The notes under the pieces are model-generated. The model did not search any database. It was not told the DNA's origin and saw nothing but the letters and a program-made list of their open reading frames with translations. Made by a program: the position numbers and the translations under genes. Positions 34,545-44,388 of a DNA stretch of 64,000 nt are shown here, piece by piece. Source of the stretch: Micromonospora sp. WMMD961 (lineage in GTDB: Bacteria > Actinomycetota > Actinomycetes > Mycobacteriales > Micromonosporaceae); the NCBI RefSeq assembly GCF_029626145.1, contig NZ_JARUBJ010000002.1, positions 6,706,501-6,770,500 of the forward strand, written 5' to 3'. Every line of letters begins with the position of its first letter. The stretch's first letter is position 1.

Positions 34545-35198
34545 ATGCGCGACGAGTTCCGGGCCGACCTCCAGATCGTCAGCCAACTGCTGGTGGACAT
34601 GGCGGAGGGCGTCCGCGCCGCCATGCGCCAGGCCACCCGGGCCCTGCTCACCGCCGACCGGCAGTCCGCCGAGACGGTCATCGAGCGGGACGCCGAGATC
34701 GACGACCTCTACCGGCACGTCGAGGAGCGGGTCTGTGACCTGCTCGCCCGACAGGCGCCGGTCGCCTCCGACCTCCGGGCGATGATCACCGCGCTGCACG
34801 TGGCCGCTGATCTGGAGCGGATGGGCGACCTGGCCGAGCACGTGGCGAAGACGGCCCTGCGCCGGCACCCCTCCCCCGCCGTCCCGGCCGAGCTGCGGGC
34901 GGTCTTCACCGAGATGTCCGAGATCGCCGACCGGATGGCGGTGAAGATTGGCTCGGTGCTGGCAAAGCCCGACGCCGACCTCGCCCGCCAACTGGACGGC
35001 GACGACGACGCCATGGACGAGCTGCACAAGAACTTGTTCGCGGTGCTGCTCGGTGACGACTGGCCGTACGGGGTGGAGACCGCGATCGACGCCACCCTGC
35101 TGGGTCGTTTCTACGAGCGCTTCGCCGACCACGCGGTCAACGCGGGCGAGCACGTGGTCTACCTGATAACCGGCGAGAGCAGCCCCACCACCAACTGA
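34545..35198 (+). CDS. phoU: phosphate-signalling protein PhoU
   Basis: This 217-residue protein has two three-helix PhoU repeats, with metal-binding ERDAEIDDLY, ADLERMGDLAEHV, and DDDAMDELHKNL, LGRFYERFADHAVNAGEHV. It represses PhoR signalling when phosphate is sufficient. ATG 34545 (MRDEFRADLQ) has AGGA 7 bases upstream; ATG 34542 is also possible. Divergent from phoRP with PHO boxes between. Its TGA lies inside a perfect palindromic terminator. Confidence 0.93.
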   Translation: MRDEFRADLQIVSQLLVDMAEGVRAAMRQATRALLTADRQSAETVIERDAEIDDLYRHVEERVCDLLARQAPVASDLRAMITALHVAADLERMGDLAEHVAKTALRRHPSPAVPAELRAVFTEMSEIADRMAVKIGSVLAKPDADLARQLDGDDDAMDELHKNLFAVLLGDDWPYGVETAIDATLLGRFYERFADHAVNAGEHVVYLITGESSPTTN

Positions 35199-35262
35199 GA
35201 TGCAAGGAAGGGCCCCTTGTTATCGAAAAAGCGATAACAAGGGGCCCTTCCTTGCATCTCAG
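35195..35262. terminator. perfect 31-bp palindrome ending phoU and gpmA, repeat family copy 2
   Basis: The arms 35195-35225 and 35232-35262 are perfectly complementary over 31 bases around a 6-base A-rich loop. The TGA of phoU (35196-35198) and the TGA of gpmA on the other strand (35259-35261) are mirror-image ends of the arms. The inner sequence AAGGAAGGGCCCCTTGT is shared with the repeat at 25695-25748. It should act as a bidirectional terminator; a dispersed repeat has probably been recruited for the purpose. Confidence 0.85.
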
Positions 35263-36026
35263 CGACCCTGGTTGGCCACCGCGGCGGCGGCTGCCTTCGC
35301 AGCGGTCGGGTCGAGGTAGGTGCCGCCCAGGGTGAGCGGGCGCAGTTGCGGGTCGAGGTCGTAGCGCAGCGGGATGCCGGTCGGGATGTTCAGCTTGGCG
35401 ATCGCCTCGTCGGAGATCTGGTCGAGGTGCTTGACCAGAGCGCGCAGCGAGTTGCCGTGCGCGGCGACCAGCACCGTCCGGCCGGCCAGGATGTCCGGCA
35501 CGATCGAGTCGTACCAGTAGGGCAGCATCCGCTCGACGACGTCCTTGAGGCACTCGGTGCGCGGCATCAGCTCGGTCGGCAGTAGCGCGTAGCGCGGGTC
35601 GCCCACCTGCGACCACTCGTCGTTGTCGTCGATCGGCGGCGGCGGCGTGTCGTACGAACGGCGCCAGAGCATGAACTGCTCCTCGCCGTACTCGTCAAGG
35701 GTCTGCTTCTTGTTCTTGCCCTGCAGGGCGCCGTAGTGCCGCTCGTTGAGCCGCCACGACCGGCGCACCGCGATCCAGTGTCGGTCGGCGGCGTTGAGCG
35801 CCAGTTCGGCGGTGCGGATCGCGCGGCGCATCACGCTGGTGTGCACGACGTCCGGCAGCAGGCTGTGCTCGCGCAGCAGTTCGCCGCCGCGCCGCGCCTC
35901 ACCCTCGCCCTTCTCGGTCAGGTCGACGTCCACCCAGCCGGTGAAGAGATTCTTGGCATTCCAGTCGCTCTCACCGTGTCGCAGCAGGACCAGCGTCCCG
36001 ACGGTGGGCCCTTCGCTCGCAGTCAT
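35259..36026 (-). CDS. gpmA: 2,3-bisphosphoglycerate-dependent phosphoglycerate mutase
   Basis: GpmA interconverts 3- and 2-phosphoglycerate in glycolysis. This 255-residue histidine phosphatase has LVLLRHGESDWNAKNLFTG (phospho-His), RLNERHYGALQGKNK, and the second His in VAAHGNSLRALVKHL. The ATG at 36026 lies 8 bases after AGGA. It corresponds to gpm1 (Rv0489), always beside senX3-regX3. It converges with phoU on the palindromic terminator. Confidence 0.96.
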   Translation of the reverse strand: MTASEGPTVGTLVLLRHGESDWNAKNLFTGWVDVDLTEKGEGEARRGGELLREHSLLPDVVHTSVMRRAIRTAELALNAADRHWIAVRRSWRLNERHYGALQGKNKKQTLDEYGEEQFMLWRRSYDTPPPPIDDNDEWSQVGDPRYALLPTELMPRTECLKDVVERMLPYWYDSIVPDILAGRTVLVAAHGNSLRALVKHLDQISDEAIAKLNIPTGIPLRYDLDPQLRPLTLGGTYLDPTAAKAAAAAVANQGR

Positions 36027-36178
36027 GCGGATCATCCTGCCTCAACCACCGCCCGGACACGCGGGCACCCGTCGTGACGACCACCACGTGAAAAAGCGGG
36101 TGACCCGCGGCTCGGCCCGCCACTAGGGTTGTAAGGCACGCCACTCAGATCGGTCATTACATGCAAGCGGGGCGCCAG

Positions 36179-37462
36179 ATGCGGACGATGCGGAGTTGGT
36201 TCCGGGACACCACCGGCGGCCTACCGACCACCTTCTGGTACCTGTGGTCCGGGACCCTGATCAACCGACTCGGCTCGTTCGTCCTCGTCTTCCTCGCCAT
36301 CTACCTGACCCAGGAACGCGGCTTCTCCGCCTCCCAGGCCGGGCTGGTGATCGGTCTGTGGGGCGTCGGCGGCGCGTTCGGCACCACCGCGGGCGGCACT
36401 CTCGCCGACCGGTGGGGCCGGCGGCCGACACTGCTCACCGCATACGTGGGCGCCGCCACCATGATGCTCGGGCTCGGGCTGGCCCGGGACCTCTGGGCGG
36501 TGGCGCTGGGCGCTCTGCTGCTCGGCATGTTCGCCGAGGCGGCCCGACCAGCGTTCGGCGCGATGATGATCGACGTGGTGCCGGCGAAGGACCGACTACG
36601 CGCGTTCTCGCTCAACTACTGGGCCATCAACCTGGGCTTCGCCTGCGCCGCCGTGCTCGCCGGTCTCGCCGCGCAGGCGGACTACCTGCTGCTGTTCGTG
36701 GTCGACGCCGGCACCATGCTGATCACCGCGCTGATCATCTTCGTCAGGGTGCCGGAGACCCGGCAGGCCGGCGCTCCCACCGCCAGCGCGGCGAAGGTGT
36801 CGCGCGGCGCCCTGCGCACGATCCTCACCGATCGCGTCTACCTCGGCTTCGTGGCACTCAACCTGTTCGCCGCGCTGGTCTTCCTCCAGCACATCTCGAT
36901 GCTGCCGATCGCGATGGGCGACGACGGCCTGAGCCCGGCCACCTACGGCTCGGTCATCGCGCTCAACGGCATCCTCATCGTGGTCGGCCAACTCTTCGTG
37001 CCCCGACTGATCCGGGGTCGAAGCCGCTCACACGTGCTGGCACTGGCGTCCGTGGTGATGGGCGTCGGGTTCGGGCTGACCGCGTTCGCCGGCACCGCCT
37101 GGTTCTACGGGCTGACCGTGCTGATCTGGACAGTCGGCGAGATGCTGAACTCACCGTCCAACTCCACGCTGATCGCGGAGTTGTCCCCGGCCGACCTGCG
37201 CGGTCGCTACCAGGGCGTCTTCTCACTCTCCTGGCAGATCGCCGGTGCCAGCGCGCCGATCCTCGGTGGCCTGGTTCGCGAGCACGCCGGCAACGACACG
37301 CTCTGGTACGGCTGCGCCGCGCTCGGCGCCCTGACCGCCGTAGCCCACCTGGTGTCCGGGCCGGCCCGGGAGCGGCGCGCCGCCGAACTGCGCCGTTCCG
37401 GCGAGGCGCTGGCGCCGGTCACCGCCGACCGGGGGACCCAGCCCGCCGAGGCCGTCGCCTGA
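36179..37462 (+). CDS. MFS transporter
   Basis: This 427-residue major facilitator protein has 12 predicted membrane helices and the loop 2-3 signature ADRWGRRPT. The N-terminus TTGGLPTTFWYLWSGTLINR is shared almost exactly with the next gene. ATG 36179 (MRTMRSWFRD) aligns with the start of that paralogue; the ATG at 36161 would add six residues. It is a drug/proton-antiporter-like exporter by similarity; the substrate is unknown. Confidence 0.88.
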   Translation: MRTMRSWFRDTTGGLPTTFWYLWSGTLINRLGSFVLVFLAIYLTQERGFSASQAGLVIGLWGVGGAFGTTAGGTLADRWGRRPTLLTAYVGAATMMLGLGLARDLWAVALGALLLGMFAEAARPAFGAMMIDVVPAKDRLRAFSLNYWAINLGFACAAVLAGLAAQADYLLLFVVDAGTMLITALIIFVRVPETRQAGAPTASAAKVSRGALRTILTDRVYLGFVALNLFAALVFLQHISMLPIAMGDDGLSPATYGSVIALNGILIVVGQLFVPRLIRGRSRSHVLALASVVMGVGFGLTAFAGTAWFYGLTVLIWTVGEMLNSPSNSTLIAELSPADLRGRYQGVFSLSWQIAGASAPILGGLVREHAGNDTLWYGCAALGALTAVAHLVSGPARERRAAELRRSGEALAPVTADRGTQPAEAVA

Positions 37463-37527
37463 CGACACGCCCGAAGATCAGACCTGGACTGGCGCGACGC
37501 GGCTCGAGTTTCTACCGTGCAGAGGAA

Positions 37528-37548
37528 ACAGTTAAGGAACTGAACTGT
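37528..37548. promoter_or_regulatory. inverted repeat before second MFS gene
   Basis: ACAGTT at 37528-37533 and AACTGT at 37543-37548 form a 6-base-arm palindrome just before the Shine-Dalgarno GGAGG of the second MFS gene. It may be an operator; no regulator gene is adjacent. Confidence 0.3.
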
Positions 37549-37559
37549 CGGGAGGACGG

Positions 37560-38849
37560 TTGCACGCCGTGCGGCGCTGGTGGCTCGACACCGCGGGCGG
37601 GCTCCCCGCCACCTTCTGGTACCTCTGGATCGGCCTACTGATCAACCGGGCCGGCGCCTTCGCCATGTTGTTCCTCTCGCTCTACCTCACCGACATACGC
37701 GGAGCGAGCGTCGGGCTCGCCGGCACCGTCGTCGGCCTGTACGGGGCCGGCGGCGCTGCGGGTGTGCTGCTCGGCGGGGTGCTGGCCGACCGGTGGGGCC
37801 GACGGGCGACCCTGCTCGCCGCGCACCTGGCGACGGCCGCTCTGATGGTGGCGCTCGCCTTCAGCCAGCCCCTCCTCCTCATCGCGGCGCTCGCCGCGCT
37901 GGTCGGCGTGGTCCACTCGATGCCAAGCCCGGCTTTCGTCGCGGCGATCGTCGACGTGGTGCCCGCCGAGCGCCGCTCGCGCGCATTCAACCTCCAGTTC
38001 TGGGCGTTCAACCTGGGCATGGCGGTCGCCTCGTTGCTCGCCGGGGTGCTGGCCGAGGCGAGCTTCACCGCGCTGTTCCTGGTCGACGCCGCCGCCACGC
38101 TGACCGCCGCCGCCGTGATCGGCTGGAAGGTTCCGGAGACCCTGCGGCCGGCCACGTCGACGGTCGACCAGCCGCCAGCCGCCCGTCCGACACCAAGGTC
38201 CGTCCGGACCCGCCGGCCAGGACTGCACACCGCCCTCACCGACCGCACCTTCCTGGTCTTCGTCGGGCTCACCTTCGTGCTGGCCGTGCTCACCATGCAA
38301 ACCTCGACGATCATGCCGCTGGCCATGCGCGCGGACGGCCTGGGCCCATCGGCGTACGGACTGGTGGTGGCGCTCGGCGGCGCGCTGATCGTGATCGGGC
38401 AACTGTTCGTACCCCGGCTGATCGACCGACACCGCAAGGACGTCGTGCTGGCCGCCTCCACCGCACTGCTCGCGCTCGGCTTCGGAGTGCTCGCCGTCGC
38501 CGACGAGCTGGCCGTCTACCTGGGCGCCGCAGTGGTCTGGACGGTGGGCTCGATGATCGCCGCCCCGCCCAACGCGCAGATCAACGCCGACCTGGCGCCG
38601 CCGCAACTGCGGGCGCGCTACCAGTCGGTCTTCTACCTGACGTTCCCGGCCGCCGCATTCGTCGCCCCCACGCTCGGCGGGGTGAGCCTGCAACACCTCG
38701 GCGACCGGCACTGGCTGATCGTGGGTGGGTTGGGTCTGCTGGCCGCGCTCGGACATCTGCTGGCCGGACCACCCCGGGAACGGCACGTCGCCGCACTGCG
38801 GAAGACTGGAGAAACGCCGAAACCGGCGGACCGGGTGGCGGCGTCGTAA
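37560..38849 (+). CDS. MFS transporter, tandem paralogue
   Basis: This 429-residue 12-helix MFS protein is paralogous to its upstream neighbour over the whole length (AGGLPATFWYLWIGLLINRAG, ADRWGRRATLLAAH, GQLFVPRLIDRHRKD). TTG 37560 follows GGAGG by 4 bases; the GTG at 37569 is an alternative. It is 97 bases downstream of the first copy with its own ribosome site and a possible operator, so it may be separately regulated. The pair looks like an old tandem duplication. Confidence 0.88.
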   Translation: MHAVRRWWLDTAGGLPATFWYLWIGLLINRAGAFAMLFLSLYLTDIRGASVGLAGTVVGLYGAGGAAGVLLGGVLADRWGRRATLLAAHLATAALMVALAFSQPLLLIAALAALVGVVHSMPSPAFVAAIVDVVPAERRSRAFNLQFWAFNLGMAVASLLAGVLAEASFTALFLVDAAATLTAAAVIGWKVPETLRPATSTVDQPPAARPTPRSVRTRRPGLHTALTDRTFLVFVGLTFVLAVLTMQTSTIMPLAMRADGLGPSAYGLVVALGGALIVIGQLFVPRLIDRHRKDVVLAASTALLALGFGVLAVADELAVYLGAAVVWTVGSMIAAPPNAQINADLAPPQLRARYQSVFYLTFPAAAFVAPTLGGVSLQHLGDRHWLIVGGLGLLAALGHLLAGPPRERHVAALRKTGETPKPADRVAAS

Positions 38850-38869
38850 TTGCCGTTCGAAAACGCAAA

Positions 38870-38903
38870 GCGCCCACCACTACCCAAAGGTTGTGGTGGG
38901 CGC
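38870..38903. terminator. hairpin terminator after MFS pair
   Basis: An 11-bp perfect stem (GCGCCCACCAC and its complement) with a 12-base loop begins 21 bases after the MFS stop. There is no T tract, as is common for terminators in this GC range. Confidence 0.75.
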
Positions 38904-39224
38904 CCGCCGGTGGGGCCGGCGGCGGCGGGCAACACTCACCCCCGTAAGCATCGCCCGCTCACGCCGCCGGTCCAAACAGGTGGCCACCGTCCCCCAACGG
39001 CTAATCCACCCGTCCCCTCGCGTCTCGCCTGGTGCACGGATCTGATCGATCCGCCGCTCCCCCGAACGTTTCCAAGCGTGACGCGGCGCAATAAAGCTAG
39101 TTCGCCCGGATTCTGGATTCAACCCAGAACGGCTGTCTCGCCGGTCACAACTGACGAGTATCCGCTGCTCCGGCATCGGTCATTGGCAACAGCGGCGTAC
39201 CCGTCAGCCATTCCCGCAAACACC
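38904..39224. other. gene-free convergent gap
   Basis: About 320 bases lie between the MFS terminator and the stop of the histone-like gene. It is less GC-rich than the surroundings in places (39080-39130). I see no coding frame, RNA gene or repeat. Confidence 0.45.
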
Positions 39225-40346
<1,122 letters not shown>

Positions 40347-40578
40347 GGGACGCTCCGCTCCTCGACACTCCGTCCTCGGCGCGCGGGGGTCCCTTGCCGC
40401 ACCGCGCGGTGCGGCATACCCGTCAGGAGCAGTCCGAACCTCAGTCGGCTCGCCATGATCGTGCCGCAACCAGGATCGAGTGGCATCGGCGCGTCCGTGA
40501 GGCCACTACTTCCTGGTTCGAGCGTGATCAGGGCGAGGCGCGCGCCGGGTCGGAGGACGCGGAGGCACCGCAGTGCGG

Positions 40579-41094
40579 TCAGGCCGGTTCCGGGCCGGAG
40601 CCGGAGGGCTCGAAGAGGTGGGTGAACGCGGCCAGGTTGGCGGTCGACTCGCCGCGCTTGACCCGCCACTCGTACTCCCGCCGGATCGAGCTGCCGAAGC
40701 CGATCTCCAGCATCGTGTCGAACGACTCGTCGGCGTACGTGAGCACCGACCCGAGTAGCCGGTCCAACTCGTCGGCGTCCACGCCGGCCGGGTTGACCCG
40801 CCCGGTCAGGTAGACGTCGCCGACGGCGTCGGTGGAGAAGGAGACGCCGTACATCCGCGCGTTGCGCTGCAACAGCCAGGCCCACAGCTCCTCGCGCCGC
40901 TCGTCGGGCTGGCGCATCACGAACGCCTCGATCCGCAGCGCGTGCTCACCGACGATCAGGTTGCAGACCGTCTTGAGCTTGTGGGTGCCCGGCAGGGTCA
41001 CCGCGTACGAGTCGGGGCCGGTCGACTCCCAGGCCAGGTCCCGCTCGGCGCAGACCGCCTCGATCAGGGTCGCAAGATCGCTCTTCGGGCTCAC
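40579..41094 (-). CDS. YbjN-domain protein
   Basis: This 171-residue protein has a YbjN / type III chaperone-like fold (LKTVCNLIVGEHALRIEAFVM, ELWAWLLQRNARMYGVSF, LDRLLGSVLTYADESFDTML). It corresponds to Rv0487 beside mshA in mycobacteria. GTG 41094 gives VSPKSDLATLIEAV; its ribosome site is weak. The role is unknown; a chaperone-like or regulatory function is suggested for YbjN members. It is on the mshA transcript, 58 bases downstream of it. Confidence 0.88.
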   Translation of the reverse strand: MSPKSDLATLIEAVCAERDLAWESTGPDSYAVTLPGTHKLKTVCNLIVGEHALRIEAFVMRQPDERREELWAWLLQRNARMYGVSFSTDAVGDVYLTGRVNPAGVDADELDRLLGSVLTYADESFDTMLEIGFGSSIRREYEWRVKRGESTANLAAFTHLFEPSGSGPEPA

Positions 41095-41152
41095 CGGACC
41101 CACTCTACGACCGACCTGGCCGGCGCACCGGTTGGCGGCCAGCGCCCCGGGC

Positions 41153-42517
41153 TCACCAGGAGCAGGACAGCGCGGGATCACACGCCAGGTCAGCCGCGAG
41201 CCGAGCACGGTGCGCGGCGATGGCCTCGCCGTACACACCGAGCAGACCGGCGACCGTGCGGTCCCAGGAGAAGTGCCGGGCGTGCTGCTCGGCACCCTGG
41301 GCCAGCGTTGCCCGGCGTGCCCGATCCGGCAGCAGGTGGCCCAGCGCACGGGCCCAGTCGACCGGGTCGTGGCCGTCGATCAGTACGCCGCTGACCTGAT
41401 CCCGCACGGCGGTGACCAGTCCTCCGACGGCGGCGGCCAGCACCGGCGTACCGCAGGCCTGCGCCTCCAGGGCGACCAGCCCGAACGATTCGTTGTGCGA
41501 CGGCACCGCGACCAGGTCGGCCGCCCGGTACAGCGCCGGCAGGTCGTCCCCGGTGAGCGGCGGCAGGAACCGCACCCCGTCGGCGACCCCGAGCGTGGCG
41601 GCCAGCTCGATCAGCGCCGTGGGCCGGTCCAGCCCACTTCCGCTGGGTCCGCCGCAGATCACCACTGTCACCTGGTCGGCAAGTGCCGGGTCGCGCTCCC
41701 GCAGGGCGGCAACCGCGCGGATCAACACGTCGGGGGCTTTGAGCGGCTGGATCCGACCGACGAAGGCGACCACGTACCCGTCGGCCGGCAGCCCCAGCCG
41801 GCGGCGAGCCTTGCGGTCAGCCGCGGACCGGTCGCCCGGCGCGGGCCGGAACCGGTCCAGGTCGACTCCCGGTTGCACGACGGACACCCGGGTCGGGTCG
41901 GCGTCGTAGCGGGCGAGGAGGTCGGTGGCCTCGACCCGGGTGTTGGCGACCAGCCGGTCCGCCTCGGCGACGACCTGCTCCTCGCCGATCACGCGGGCCT
42001 TCGGCTCCGGCCGGTCACCGGCCGCGAGCTGGGCGTTCTTGACCTTGGCGAGGGTGTGCGCGGTGTGCACCAGCGGCACACCCCAGCGCTCCTTGGCCAG
42101 CCAGCCGACCTGGCCGGACAGCCAGTAGTGCGAGTGGATCAGGTCGTAGTGCCCGGGCGGGCGCGACGCCTCGGCGCGCAGCACCCCGGCGGTGAAGGCG
42201 CAGAGCTGCCCGGGTAGCTCCTCCTTGGTGAGGCCCTCCAGCGGGCCGGAGGTGATGTGCCGGACCTGCACGCCGGGTGCCATCTCGACCACCGGGGGAA
42301 GGTCGCCGGAGGTGGCCCGGGTGAAGATTTCCACCTCGACATTGGCCTCGGCGAGTCGCCGGGCGACTTCGAGGATGTAGACGTTCATTCCACCGGCGTC
42401 GCCCGTGCCGGGCTGGTGCAGGGGGGAGGTGTGCACCGAGAGGGTGGCGATGCGGCGAGGCCGGGGCCACGGTCGGGCACCTCGCTGACGCCCGACACCG
42501 GTGTGCATTTCCGCCAC
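41153..42517 (-). CDS. mshA: D-inositol-3-phosphate glycosyltransferase (mycothiol synthesis)
   Basis: MshA transfers GlcNAc from UDP-GlcNAc to inositol-3-phosphate, the first step of mycothiol synthesis. This GT4 enzyme has LSVHTSPLHQPGTGDAGGMN (acceptor loop), HTAHTLAKVKN, VVAFVGRIQPLKAPDVLIRA and the ExxxxxxxE motif NESFGLVALEAQACG. GTG 42517 follows AAGGAG at 5 bases and gives 454 residues, the usual size. It corresponds to Rv0486 and is followed by YbjN. Confidence 0.95.
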   Translation of the reverse strand: MAEMHTGVGRQRGARPWPRPRRIATLSVHTSPLHQPGTGDAGGMNVYILEVARRLAEANVEVEIFTRATSGDLPPVVEMAPGVQVRHITSGPLEGLTKEELPGQLCAFTAGVLRAEASRPPGHYDLIHSHYWLSGQVGWLAKERWGVPLVHTAHTLAKVKNAQLAAGDRPEPKARVIGEEQVVAEADRLVANTRVEATDLLARYDADPTRVSVVQPGVDLDRFRPAPGDRSAADRKARRRLGLPADGYVVAFVGRIQPLKAPDVLIRAVAALRERDPALADQVTVVICGGPSGSGLDRPTALIELAATLGVADGVRFLPPLTGDDLPALYRAADLVAVPSHNESFGLVALEAQACGTPVLAAAVGGLVTAVRDQVSGVLIDGHDPVDWARALGHLLPDRARRATLAQGAEQHARHFSWDRTVAGLLGVYGEAIAAHRARLAADLACDPALSCSW

Positions 42518-42721
42518 ATCCGCTCCTTCGTCACGGTTGATGCCGTCTCGCACGACCGGCGCTTCTCGGTCAACCTGTACGCCGGATGTCATCTTCCCCA
42601 TCGGGCTTCGGAAATTCCCCAGCGCGGCCCCCGCGCGTGACGGACCTCATCACCGGACGCGGCCGGTGGCTCCCCTGCGGCCGGTCGGATCGGGTCGGAC
42701 GGTCGGGGGGACAATGCCGGG

Positions 42722-43486
42722 ATGACCTCTGTCGCCATCGTCACCGGAGCGTCCAGCGGAATCGGCGCGGCCACTGCCCGCCGGCTCGCCGCCGAGGGCT
42801 TCCACGTGCTCGCCGCCGCCCGCCGAGCCGATCGGCTCGCCGACCTGGTCGCCGAGATCACCGCCGCCGGCGGGCAGGCCACCGCCGTGACCTGCGACAT
42901 CACCTCGGACGAATCGGTGGCCGCGTTGGCCGAGGCCGCCGCCCAGGCACCGGGGCCGGTCACCCTGCTGGTCAACAACGCCGGCGGGGCGCGCGGACTG
43001 GACCCGGTGGAGTCCGGCTCGGTCGCCGACTGGCAGTGGATGTACGACGTGAACGTGCTCGGCACGCTGCGGGTCACCCAGGCGCTGCTGCCCGCGCTCG
43101 AGGCGTCCGGTTCGGGCACCATCGTGGTGGTCTCCTCCACCGCCGGCCTGACCGTCTACGAGGGCGGGGGCGGCTACACGGCGGCGAAGCACGCGCAGAC
43201 CGCCATCGCCGGCACGCTCCGCCTGGAGTTGTGCGGCCGGCCGCTGCGGGTGATCGAGATCGACCCGGGCATGGTGAAGACCGACGAGTTCGGGTTGGTC
43301 CGCTTCGAGGGCGACGCGGAGCGGGCGGCCGCCGTCTACGCCGGGGTGCCGGGGCCGCTGGTCGCCGAGGACGTCGCCGACTGCATCGCCTGGTGCGCCA
43401 CCCGCCCGGAGCACGTGAACGTCGACCGGCTGGTGGTCCGGCCGCGGGCGCAGGCCGCCCAGCACAAGGTCCACCGGGTCTCCTGA
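42722..43486 (+). CDS. SDR-family oxidoreductase
   Basis: This 254-residue classical short-chain dehydrogenase has a TGASSGIG cofactor loop, NNAG at the active-site floor, catalytic Ser in VVSSTAG and YTAAK (Tyr-Lys). AARRADR after beta-2 favours NADP. It corresponds by order to Rv0484c near mshA and resembles YdfG-type 3-hydroxy acid dehydrogenases. The substrate is unknown. The methyltransferase follows after 15 bases. Confidence 0.9.
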   Translation: MTSVAIVTGASSGIGAATARRLAAEGFHVLAAARRADRLADLVAEITAAGGQATAVTCDITSDESVAALAEAAAQAPGPVTLLVNNAGGARGLDPVESGSVADWQWMYDVNVLGTLRVTQALLPALEASGSGTIVVVSSTAGLTVYEGGGGYTAAKHAQTAIAGTLRLELCGRPLRVIEIDPGMVKTDEFGLVRFEGDAERAAAVYAGVPGPLVAEDVADCIAWCATRPEHVNVDRLVVRPRAQAAQHKVHRVS

Positions 43487-43501
43487 CTCGGGGCCGGGCG
43501 C

Positions 43502-44311
43502 ATGAGCGGGGCTCCACGACGCCGACCCCTGGGGGTGGTCACCCGGGGCACGACCAACCCGAACCGGCTCCGCCGGGTGGACAACTGGATCGTCGCCACC
43601 TGCGCCGACCGGCTGTCGGCGGCGGCCGACCCCCTGGTGGTCGACCTGGGCTACGGCGCCACGCCGGTCACCGCTGTGGAACTGCGCGCTCGGCTGGCGG
43701 CGGGGGTTCGTCCGGACGTACGGCTGGTCGGGTTGGAGATCGATCCGGCCCGGGTGGCCGCGGCGGCGCCGGCCGCCGACCCACCCGGCCTGACGTTCGC
43801 CCGAGGTGGGTTCGAGCTGGCCGGGCTCCGGCCGGTGCTGGTCCGCGCGTTCAACGTGCTGCGGCAGTACGACGAGAGCGAGGTGCCGGCCGCCTGGCGA
43901 ACGATGACCGGCGCGCTCGCCCCGGGCGGCGCGCTCGTCGAGGGCACGTGCGACGAGTTGGGCCGCCTCGCCAGCTGGCTGCTGATCGACGCCGACGGTC
44001 CCCGGACGCTTACCCTTGCCGCGAAGCTCACCACGCTGGGCAGCCCGGCGGAGCTGGCCGAGCGGCTACCGAAGGCGCTGATCCACCGCAACGTGCCGGG
44101 CGAGCCGGTGCACGACCTGATCCGCGCTCTGGACGACGCCTGGCAGGCCGCCGCCCCGTACGCCACCTTCGGCCCCCGCCAACGCTGGTTGAGAGCTGTG
44201 GGCCGCCTCCGCGAGACCGGCTGGCCGATCCTGAACGGCCCCGCCCGCTGGCGCAAGGGCGAGCTAACCCTCCCGTGGCCCCCGGCCCCGCTCCCGTCGA
44301 TCATGGAATAG
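43502..44311 (+). CDS. class I SAM-dependent methyltransferase-like protein
   Basis: This 269-residue protein has a SAM-binding core: VVDLGYGATPVTAVELRARL is motif I and RLVGLEIDPARV motif II, with LAPGGALVEGTCDELG later. It starts MSGAPRRRPLGVVTRGTTNPNR. It is co-transcribed with the SDR gene. The target molecule is not known. Its last bases form part of an inverted repeat that may end transcription. Confidence 0.85.
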   Translation: MSGAPRRRPLGVVTRGTTNPNRLRRVDNWIVATCADRLSAAADPLVVDLGYGATPVTAVELRARLAAGVRPDVRLVGLEIDPARVAAAAPAADPPGLTFARGGFELAGLRPVLVRAFNVLRQYDESEVPAAWRTMTGALAPGGALVEGTCDELGRLASWLLIDADGPRTLTLAAKLTTLGSPAELAERLPKALIHRNVPGEPVHDLIRALDDAWQAAAPYATFGPRQRWLRAVGRLRETGWPILNGPARWRKGELTLPWPPAPLPSIME

Positions 44312-44367
44312 TGGTGGCCGTTTTCACCCCGGCAGCACTGTTTGTCCCCACCACAACTCCATGATCG
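44298..44367. repeat. inverted repeat at convergent gene ends, CCACAACTCCATGATCG family
   Basis: The arms 44298-44317 and 44348-44367 (CGATCATGGA then GTGGTGG, and complement with a 3-base internal mismatch) enclose 30 bases. They span the methyltransferase stop and the gap before the murB stop. It can fold as a bidirectional terminator. The right arm contains a motif I recall as a frequent intergenic repeat in Micromonospora; copy number must be checked genome-wide. Confidence 0.65.
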
Positions 44368-44388
44368 GCCGGGTTGAGGGGGTGGGGC

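Noticed and set aside
38904..39224. Possible tRNA or small RNA in a lower-GC stretch
   Set aside because: No cloverleaf or TPsiC-like sequence could be found.
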